Assembly: GCA_021736615.1 (NCBI GenBank)
Contig: JAIPFN010000212.1
Coordinates: 1 to 10,419, forward strand
Reading direction: 5' to 3'
Source: Phycisphaerae bacterium
GTDB lineage: Bacteria; Planctomycetota; Phycisphaerae; Sedimentisphaerales; Anaerohalosphaeraceae
Length of the DNA: 10,419 nt
The notes beneath the pieces were generated by a model. It was given only the letters and a program-made list of their open reading frames with translations, made no database searches and was not told where the DNA came from. Below are positions 5,360 to 10,419 of the stretch, piece after piece. Made by a program: the position numbers and the translations under genes. How positions within the stretch are numbered: position 1 is the first letter of the stretch; each line of letters begins with the position of its first letter.

Positions 5360-5394
5360 AGCTTTTAGCTATTAGCATTCAGCGGTCAGCTTTA
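5360..5394. repeat. Five tandem AGC-led heptamers
   Basis: Units beginning AGC occur every 7 bases at 5360, 5367, 5374, 5381 and 5388, each with four variable bases. The 7-base period and conserved AGC match the complementary reading of the array at 2294-2321, so these appear to be two members of one family. Confidence 0.65.
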
Positions 5395-5422
5395 AATGCT
5401 TTTTGAGGATTTTGGAGTTTGT

Positions 5423-5438
5423 CACTGAGGTCACGAGG
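5423..5438. repeat. Second, degenerate CACYAAGG-type repeat
   Basis: CACTGAGG at 5423-5430 and CACGAGG at 5432-5438, then TAAGG, resemble the octamers at 5182-5205. The element lies 30 bases before the start codon of the next gene. Confidence 0.5.
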
Positions 5439-5467
5439 TAAGGGATTTAATAGGGTTCTGGTGTATT

Positions 5468-8005
5468 ATGAAAATACTTAAACTTCTATTGGTTGTTTTT
5501 GCTGCTGTTGCTGTTTTATTGTGCAGTTACTTTCATTTTCGAAAGAGGCCCAGTGATATTGGTTTGGGCGGGCCGCTTGAGATTCGGCTTGTCGGGGTTC
5601 GACCCAACGCCGGTGAGAAGTTATTTGATATCAGCGGCAAAGAAATAGAAGGTCTTAAAATTCCCAGTCTTGTATACGGCGGATGGTGGGGAGGTGAAAG
5701 TTTACGCAGGGAGTTTATCTTTGAACTGCCGAAAGATGTTGAATTTGAATTGGCACCCAGCCCAACCAGATGTATAGATTTCCTGGATTCAGGAGTCAGC
5801 GGGCTGGGCAATAGTACCAAACATACGATCATTAACTATAAGAACAGGCGACTGCTCGTTGTCAGCTCGGATATTAAGGAAAATTACAGGCATAGATTTT
5901 TATTCTGGACGCGGACGTCAAGTGTTGATTCGGTAGATATCAAATTGGACTACAATCATGGACCTGACAAAATACCGGCCACGACTGAATTTCAAAATAT
6001 TGACGTAACATATCCAGGTCTTAAAGACATCCAATACCTGCCCTACTATGGTGAAATGTTTAAGCGGCTTGGCCTGGACATTTCACCGAAATTTATTTTT
6101 CGCAATCACAGTTATCAGTTTAATTCTACTGAAGAAGCTATTAAGATTATTGATGTAGTTGAGCTTCGGCATATCGGATTTGCACTTAACACTCTTGAAA
6201 GGGAAAAGTTTGACTTTTCGACTCTAAGTGATACCGATGCGGAAAGAGTACGGAAAACGGCTTTGAAGTGGTTAGACGGCAGTTATCCATTCGAAGGGCT
6301 TAAACTGGGGCTTATGGCTAAGTTGCCGGAGTTTTTTGACCTGGCTATCGATACGCTGGAGAACTGGGACGATATTGTCTGGAGCGAGGAAGGGAGAGAG
6401 TTTGCTTCGGGGCTGCACGAGATAACGCAGCTGGTGCTGAGGCTTGATGTCGATCTGGATCGTAAGGATGTGGAGCGTTTTTACGGGATCATCAAAAATA
6501 GCGATAAGGCTTCAGTTCGGGATATGCTTTGCAATCTGCTCTCAAGAGCAGTAAAGAAAGGGGACGAGTATTCAGGTGAAGTATTGCTTGCTCTTGCCGG
6601 TGAAGACAAGCCCTGGCTGTGGTGGAATCCCGTAAGGATCGTTTCCAGGCATCGGGAGAAATTGTTTGAGTCGGTCGGAGATGTACCGGAATACTTGATG
6701 GAGAAAATGATAATTGTCAGGTCGAGACCGAATGTTACAGCTTTGCAGAATCGGGCCTATGCTAAATTGCCGGGTTATTTTAATTTTGAGACGGCAAATA
6801 TGGATTTTCAGGTTTTCCTTGATTCGCAGTATGAACTTGTCAGAAGGTTAGACCGCGAAGTTACTACAAAGGCATATGTAGATTTTTTCCGTCAAGTAAA
6901 GCAATCTGAGAAAATCAAACCAAGGTATTTTCAGCATATCTGCATGTATATCAGAAAGATTAATTTCTGGTACAAAGTTGATCTTGGCGGGCTTGGTGAA
7001 AAATACCAGGTCGGATCTTATGAGAAAGAACCGAAGACGCTAGCGGAACTTAAACCGCTGCTGACTGAGGTGGTTGAGTGGTTTGATACGGCCGAAAAGA
7101 TAACGCCGAGGCTTGGTGAGTTTCCGGTTAAGGTCGTCGGCGGCAATAAGAATGCTCTGAATGGGGCAAAGCTAACGGTTTATGAGAGTGTTTATGACAA
7201 GGATTTTTCAAAGGAATTTACCAGGGGCAGGAAGGTTGGAGAAGCTTCTGCTAATACAAACGGGGAGATAGTGTTTACGGGGATGCGTAACGGTTATGAT
7301 TATACGGGCGTTTTTTCCGCGGACGGTTATCTATCGCGTGAAATGAAACTTGTGCAGGATGCTAATTACGGGGACTTCTTTGTTAACAACAATGGCGTTG
7401 TTGAGTTGCAAAAGCCGGTAAGTATCAGAGGGTCGGCTTTGGACTTTGACGGTAAGTCGCTGGCGGGGGCAGAAATGAAGCTACTGTCTGGTGGTAACTA
7501 CTCGATCGGTGAAAAAGAACGTAAAGTCGTGACCGATGAGAATGGTAGATTTGAGATTAAAGAGATCAAGCCAGGAAGGCATCTGATGTGCTACCCGGAT
7601 AATGGAAAGATGTTTGCTGGCGACGGCAAAGAAATAAATGGACGATTTATAGCGTCCTGGATAAGTATAAGTGAATCCGGAGGAACCGTTGATTTTGTGA
7701 TGGACCTTTCGGAGATGTCCACCATCGAATTTGAAATGGTTGACGGAAAAGATCGGCCTGTTCAGAATATCAGCATGTCTTTTGTGCCGGGAATGCGGGG
7801 CGAATGGAGTAACCATGACTGCAAAACCGTGTTTTCATTCGATGGGCAAAGTGACGATGGGATCTACCGGATACAGGCTTTGCCTTATACCTCACTTTTT
7901 TTGCAAGCGGAAAATGAAGCTCTTGGCAAAGCGACGTTTAGCGGGCACTGGAAAAGGAATAAAGAAGCACAGAGAAATAAGTGTCAGTTTGAGAAGTCTT
8001 TTTAG
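5468..8005 (+). CDS. Large exported or membrane-anchored protein with carboxypeptidase-regulatory-like domains
   Basis: The 845-residue product starts at an ATG with only a weak AGGG site 12 bases upstream, so translation may be modest. Residues 5-22 are hydrophobic, followed by a basic HFRKR: an uncleaved signal anchor is likely, since the sequence before Cys19 does not fit a lipobox. Residues about 27-190 are beta-rich. About 200-530 are mainly helical, with repeated Leu/Arg-rich segments of unclear family. About 550-630 and 648-715 each resemble the carboxypeptidase-regulatory-like (transthyretin-type) beta sandwich. The second has the classic order: an insert-like GKSLAGAEMKLLSG strand, TDENGRFEIKEIKPG, then a final strand. 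About 750-830 is a probable third beta domain. No protease, glycosidase or kinase motif was seen. The C-terminus is basic and unstructured. The overall function is unknown, and it may be a surface or periplasmic binding protein. Confidence 0.85.
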   Translation: MKILKLLLVVFAAVAVLLCSYFHFRKRPSDIGLGGPLEIRLVGVRPNAGEKLFDISGKEIEGLKIPSLVYGGWWGGESLRREFIFELPKDVEFELAPSPTRCIDFLDSGVSGLGNSTKHTIINYKNRRLLVVSSDIKENYRHRFLFWTRTSSVDSVDIKLDYNHGPDKIPATTEFQNIDVTYPGLKDIQYLPYYGEMFKRLGLDISPKFIFRNHSYQFNSTEEAIKIIDVVELRHIGFALNTLEREKFDFSTLSDTDAERVRKTALKWLDGSYPFEGLKLGLMAKLPEFFDLAIDTLENWDDIVWSEEGREFASGLHEITQLVLRLDVDLDRKDVERFYGIIKNSDKASVRDMLCNLLSRAVKKGDEYSGEVLLALAGEDKPWLWWNPVRIVSRHREKLFESVGDVPEYLMEKMIIVRSRPNVTALQNRAYAKLPGYFNFETANMDFQVFLDSQYELVRRLDREVTTKAYVDFFRQVKQSEKIKPRYFQHICMYIRKINFWYKVDLGGLGEKYQVGSYEKEPKTLAELKPLLTEVVEWFDTAEKITPRLGEFPVKVVGGNKNALNGAKLTVYESVYDKDFSKEFTRGRKVGEASANTNGEIVFTGMRNGYDYTGVFSADGYLSREMKLVQDANYGDFFVNNNGVVELQKPVSIRGSALDFDGKSLAGAEMKLLSGGNYSIGEKERKVVTDENGRFEIKEIKPGRHLMCYPDNGKMFAGDGKEINGRFIASWISISESGGTVDFVMDLSEMSTIEFEMVDGKDRPVQNISMSFVPGMRGEWSNHDCKTVFSFDGQSDDGIYRIQALPYTSLFLQAENEALGKATFSGHWKRNKEAQRNKCQFEKSF

Positions 8006-8052
8006 TAATTCGTGACAATTACCAACTAAGTTTGATCTGTGCCCGTTGTTTT

Positions 8053-8089
8053 AATTGCAATGGTACTTTTTTTGAGGGACATTGTAATT
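8053..8089. repeat. Inverted repeat behind the 845-residue protein gene
   Basis: AATTGCAATG (8053-8062) pairs with CATTGTAATT (8080-8089) over ten positions with one G-T wobble, around a 17-base loop containing seven T. There is no T-run after the stem, so terminator function is doubtful. Confidence 0.4.
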
Positions 8090-8099
8090 GTTAGTGTGG

Positions 8100-8119
8100 A
8101 TCCCCGCCTTCGCGGGGAT
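8100..8119. repeat. REP-like palindrome
   Basis: ATCCCCGC, loop CTTC, GCGGGGAT is a perfect 8-bp stem. The surrounding sequence reads as the peptide WIPAFAGMT, a familiar false-protein signature of a widespread bacterial intergenic palindrome. It is the first block of a spacer that is largely made of repeats. Confidence 0.8.
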
Positions 8120-8125
8120 GACAAG

Positions 8126-8224
8126 GGTTGGAAGGTTTGAAAAGTGCGAAAGGTTTGAAAAGTGCGAAAGGTTTGAAAAGTGCGAAAGGTGTGAAAAGTG
8201 CGAAAGGTGTGAAAAGTGCGAAAA
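8126..8224. repeat. Eleven-unit 9-base tandem array
   Basis: The 99 bases divide exactly into eleven 9-mers of the form GKKYGAAAR. After one leading GGTTGGAAG, units alternate between GTTTGAAAA/GTGTGAAAA and GTGCGAAAG, giving five copies of an 18-base double unit. Copies 1-3 begin GTTTG and copies 4-5 begin GTGTG, so the change arose within the array and spread by unit duplication. No spacers separate the units, so this is not CRISPR. Both strands are open, giving meaningless tripeptide repeats. Confidence 0.85.
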
Positions 8225-8246
8225 GTTTTTAGCATGGGGAGCTTTG

Positions 8247-8285
8247 AGGGTTTTATTCGGAGGGCTTGCGCCCTCGCGCTTCTGT
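8247..8285 (+). repeat. 39-base dispersed palindromic element, copy 2
   Basis: This copy is identical over 39 bases to the reverse complement of 530-568. It begins AGGGTTTTATTCGG and includes the 6-bp stem with loop TTGC (GCAA on the other strand). It sits about 60 bases upstream of the next start codon, at the end of a stack of other repeats. Confidence 0.75.
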
Positions 8286-8348
8286 TTGTCTTTTGCGGTT
8301 GAGGTATGGTTAATTGTTTTTGTTCTGGCTTTGGGATAGGAGTTTTTT

Positions 8349-8894
8349 ATGAGTAAGAATCAGATTATTACTAAGGCTTTGCTTTGTACGCTGGGTATCT
8401 ATGCGGTTTTTGGGTTTACTAACGCACTGGTGTCTAACATGTTTCAGGTCGATAACGGGTGGGCTATTTGTACTATGGTATTTCTTTTGCTCTTTACGGT
8501 ATTGCCGGCAGCGAGGTTTTTAATTTTTAACAACGATAAGCTTGCCTGCAAAATAGCAGGGACCGGCGATACTAACGAGGATTTTGACCGGCGGAGCTAT
8601 CTTATCAAATCTTTTCGTCTCGCATTCGTTATGCTCGGGCTTTTGCTTTTATTGTCCGGGCGGACATTCTTTATCATCGAAAGACTATTGCAGACGCTGT
8701 CATTGCCGAATATCCGTCTCTGGATCAAACATCTCATGTATACCGGTGACCTTAACTTTTCGAGGAGGGTTTTGACGGATATGAGCGGGCTGATTAAACT
8801 GGCGGTGATTGCATACCTGCTGTGCGGCGGGTCTTATGTTATTCGACGACATATAAAGAATGGTTTACTGGAAAAGAACGACGAATTAACTTAG
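8349..8894 (+). CDS. Four-helix membrane protein of unknown function (paralogue A)
   Basis: The 181-residue product starts at an ATG 7 bases after AGGAG. Four hydrophobic segments are visible at about residues 9-29, 38-60, 89-111 and 147-165. A charged cytoplasmic-type loop joins segments 2 and 3 (NNDKLACKIAG, then acidic residues 74-80), and a basic tail follows segment 4 (RRHIKNGL). It aligns by eye over its whole length with the downstream product at 9101: K-containing N-terminus, FLIF/FLFV plus DKLACK/EAFARK, FRLAF/FRLVS, and YLLCGG/YLICGA near the end. No catalytic motif or named domain is recognised. It is probably the first gene of a three-gene membrane-protein unit that ends with the RDD gene. 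Confidence 0.85.
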   Translation: MSKNQIITKALLCTLGIYAVFGFTNALVSNMFQVDNGWAICTMVFLLLFTVLPAARFLIFNNDKLACKIAGTGDTNEDFDRRSYLIKSFRLAFVMLGLLLLLSGRTFFIIERLLQTLSLPNIRLWIKHLMYTGDLNFSRRVLTDMSGLIKLAVIAYLLCGGSYVIRRHIKNGLLEKNDELT

Positions 8895-8923
8895 GGCGGT
8901 CTAGCCGCAACCAAAAACCTAAC

Positions 8924-8950
8924 CACGGATTTCACGGATTGACACGGATT
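8924..8950. repeat. CACGGATT repeats, copy 1
   Basis: CACGGATT occurs at 8924, 8933 and 8943, a 9-10 base period, in the spacer between the two membrane paralogues. The flanking CC and ATTATTAATAACC are typical of a dispersed spacer element rather than coding DNA. Confidence 0.7.
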
Positions 8951-8959
8951 ATTAATAAC

Positions 8960-8984
8960 CATGAAGAACATGAAACTCATGAAG
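8960..8984. repeat. CATGAAG 9-base repeats
   Basis: CATGAAG, CATGAAA and CATGAAG begin at 8960, 8969 and 8978, a strict 9-base period. They lead into a purine-rich, A-rich stretch to about 9030. Confidence 0.65.
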
Positions 8985-9055
8985 AAAAGAAGAAATATTT
9001 TTTAAAAAAAGAAAAAAAGGCAGAAGTTGAAAGATTAAACTAATAACTATTTATC

Positions 9056-9081
9056 CGCGGATCACGCAGATTACACGGATT
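9056..9081. repeat. CACGGATT repeats, copy 2
   Basis: CGCGGAT, CACGCAGATT and CACGGATT (9056-9081) are a variant of the family at 8924-8950. The element ends 7 bases before the ribosome binding site of the 9101 gene. Confidence 0.65.
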
Positions 9082-9100
9082 TAAAATAAGGAGCTTACAA

Positions 9101-9661
9101 ATGAATAGAATGATCTCTTTTGCCAAAATAATGTTTGCCGGGTTTGGGTTATACCTGCTCATCCAAACAGCCCAGGGTATTTTGCTTTCGGTTATGTATC
9201 TCTTCCAGGGGTTGGGGTCGGAATGGGAAAGTCTTGGAGTAATCAGTCTTTCGCTGTCGTTGGCGATTGGAATTGCAGCTGTGGTGATCGTTTTTCTGTT
9301 CGTCAAGGGCGAAGCATTTGCACGCAAGGTCATTACAAAGGACATCGACGAGGATAAGCCTGTGGATATTGGCCTTACGCTTACTATGGCGTTTCGACTG
9401 GTGTCTGTAGGGGCTGGGTTGTTTTGCCTGAATTCTTTTGTGCATACAGTGTCGAGTATTTTGAACAGATTAATGATGTCTATGCAGATGTCAGACGGGC
9501 CCGATGCTTATCGTGAGATATTCAGGAGAGCTTTTACAATTGATTTTATTGGGCCTGTGTTATACGTCTTGCTTGCGGTTTACCTGATTTGCGGAGCGCC
9601 GCATTTTGTCAAGTGGCAGGTTAAAGAGACTTTGAATTTATGCGGAGAGAAGTGCGAATAG
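9101..9661 (+). CDS. Four-helix membrane protein of unknown function (paralogue B)
   Basis: The 186-residue product starts at an ATG 7 bases after a perfect AAGGAG (9088-9093). Hydrophobic segments lie at about residues 8-35, 46-68, 93-118 and 148-167. A charged loop (KGEAFARKVITKDIDEDK) lies between the second and third, and a basic or mixed tail ends CGEKCE. Order, spacing and several short motifs match the product at 8349, so the two genes arose by tandem duplication and have since diverged strongly. The 206-base spacer between them is filled with three repeat blocks. No named family is recognised with confidence. A role in an envelope membrane complex with the following RDD protein is an inference from gene order alone. 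Confidence 0.85.
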   Translation: MNRMISFAKIMFAGFGLYLLIQTAQGILLSVMYLFQGLGSEWESLGVISLSLSLAIGIAAVVIVFLFVKGEAFARKVITKDIDEDKPVDIGLTLTMAFRLVSVGAGLFCLNSFVHTVSSILNRLMMSMQMSDGPDAYREIFRRAFTIDFIGPVLYVLLAVYLICGAPHFVKWQVKETLNLCGEKCE

Positions 9662-9706
9662 GTTGCACAGTGAGTAAAACGGTTATTTATTTTCATGAGG
9701 TTTTTT

Positions 9707-10309
9707 ATGTTACCTGAAGAATTTTCCGGTATTGACGGTAGTGTTTATGGGGGGTTCTGGCAGCGTTTGGGGGCTCTTTTTCTGGATATGCTGATTACGG
9801 CCCCTTTGATGTTCTTTGTGATCTATTCGCTTAATGCAGGACGTTTTGTTTACCTTTATGTACAGATACCATCTATCGCACTCAATATCTTCCTTAACAT
9901 TTACTGCGTTAAACGCTGGGGCGGGTCGCCGGGCAAACTTATCGCGCAACTTAAGATCGTGAAAATAGACGGACAGCCAGTCGGCTGGAAGGAAGCAATT
10001 CTACGTAGTCTGGTCGGTTTTTCGCTTGGTATGCTAAGCAGTGCTGCATACCTGGTAGTTTTGCTCGGGATGACTGATGAGCAGTATTTAGGGATGGCTT
10101 TTTCTGAACGGTCACGATGGATGGTTGATAATATGCCGGTTTGGGCTGCCCCGGTTCGCTGGGCGCAAAATGTGTGGATATGGAGTGAATTTATAGTTCT
10201 TCTGTGCAATAAAAGAAAAAGAGCATTGCACGATTTTATTGCCGGAACAGTCGTAATAAAGAAAAAATATGAGCGGGTTTTAGAAGAGGCGAGTTGGGAG
10301 GTCCGCTGA
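9707..10309 (+). CDS. RDD family membrane protein
   Basis: The preferred start is the ATG at 9707, because GAGG (9697-9700) lies 6 bases before it, matching the AGGAG-TTTTTT-ATG arrangement of the 8349 gene. An in-frame ATG at 9695 has no such site. The 200-residue product shows RDD landmarks: FWQRLGALFLD with Arg20 and Asp27 at the first helix, GGSPGK at 72-77 followed by a short strand and a second Arg (Arg100), and ALHDFIAGTVV at 173-183 with the late Asp. Four hydrophobic segments lie at about 22-42, 48-67, 102-121 and 152-167. RDD proteins are small integral membrane proteins. A few have been linked to ion exchange, but most have no known substrate. It follows paralogue B by 45 bases, so co-transcription is likely. 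Confidence 0.88.
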   Translation: MLPEEFSGIDGSVYGGFWQRLGALFLDMLITAPLMFFVIYSLNAGRFVYLYVQIPSIALNIFLNIYCVKRWGGSPGKLIAQLKIVKIDGQPVGWKEAILRSLVGFSLGMLSSAAYLVVLLGMTDEQYLGMAFSERSRWMVDNMPVWAAPVRWAQNVWIWSEFIVLLCNKRKRALHDFIAGTVVIKKKYERVLEEASWEVR

Positions 10310-10378
10310 AAAAAGTTGTGTTTTTTTCTGTAATAATTTCCCTTTCAACGCGACTGTATTAATATAGACTGAAGCAGC

Positions 10379-10393
10379 GTGGGCATGGCCCAC
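10379..10393. repeat. REP-like palindrome near the window end
   Basis: GTGGGC-ATG-GCCCAC is a perfect 6-bp stem followed by CCTACCGG. It lies 70 bases after the RDD gene with no T-run on either side, so it is more likely a dispersed spacer palindrome than a terminator. No other feature is seen between 10310 and 10419. Confidence 0.55.
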
Positions 10394-10419
10394 CCTACCG
10401 GTGTTTATCAGATTTTTAT

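Larger units (their letters stand above)
4921..5467. other. Gene-free spacer upstream of the 845-residue protein gene
   Basis: No credible gene is seen in these 547 bases. A 74-codon plus-strand frame (4878-5102) starts inside the terminator and reads low-complexity Phe/Leu-rich sequence from T-tracts, so it is discounted. The spacer holds phased T-tracts (5015-5077), octamer repeats (5182-5205 and 5423-5438) and a heptamer array (5360-5394). No convincing promoter for the next gene was found. Confidence 0.6.

Noticed and set aside
8126..8224. Possible CRISPR array
   Set aside because: Units are 9 bases and contiguous, with no unique spacers and no nearby cas genes.
8026..8339. Open frames on both strands across the repeat spacer (about 69 and 83 codons)
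   Set aside because: Both are products of repeats whose 9-base unit keeps frames open. The plus frame joins three unrelated repeat types and has no initiation signal.
8822..9043. A 73-codon plus-strand frame overlapping the end of paralogue A
   Set aside because: It overlaps a better gene in another frame and then reads through the CACGGATT and CATGAAG repeats.

Overview
The window is a stretch of bacterial chromosome with moderate to low G+C. It carries eight intact or window-truncated protein genes, one probable gene remnant, and unusually repeat-rich spacers. The gene content is an exported tandem NIPSNAP protein, a lysine-rich exported EF-hand protein, a large exported protein with carboxypeptidase-regulatory-like domains, and an RDD membrane protein. 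Together with several spacer repeat families, this suggests Planctomycetota, perhaps a Phycisphaerae/Sedimentisphaerales-type lineage. That assignment is an inference: there is no rRNA or marker gene here to prove it.

Left part (1-2340). The N-terminus of a DEAD-box RNA helicase runs leftward off the window, behind its own promoter and a palindrome near the predicted start site. A 618-base spacer (199-816) follows. It contains a 39-base dispersed palindromic element (inverted copy at 8247-8285), an operator-like palindrome, a promoter and a potentially folded leader. These lead into an exported 418-residue protein of unknown function (817-2073). Just past it, in another frame, lies the coding-like 3' end of a ribbon-helix-helix type protein with no start codon.

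Middle part (2338-4920). A secreted two-domain NIPSNAP protein converges on a small Dabb-family protein, with a REP-like hairpin between them. The Dabb gene has a promoter and a 9-bp hairpin that buries its ribosome binding site and is followed by seven T immediately before the ATG. Divergent from it is an exported protein with six perfect EF-hand calcium loops arranged as three pairs, ended by two consecutive hairpins, the second a strong intrinsic terminator.

Right part (4921-10419). A 547-base gene-free stretch holds phased T-tracts and several short-period repeats. It leads to an 845-residue exported or membrane-anchored protein. A second mosaic spacer (8006-8348) packs an inverted repeat, a REP-like palindrome, an eleven-copy 9-mer array and the second 39-base element. 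Three membrane-protein genes follow: two tandem, diverged four-helix paralogues of unknown function and an RDD-family protein, probably one transcription unit.

No tRNA, rRNA, CRISPR array, transposase or phage gene was seen. The most unusual material is non-coding: several repeat families with 7-, 8-, 9- and 9/10-base periods that occupy nearly every spacer, and two candidate structured mRNA leaders. I did not find a recognisable defence or biosynthetic system.
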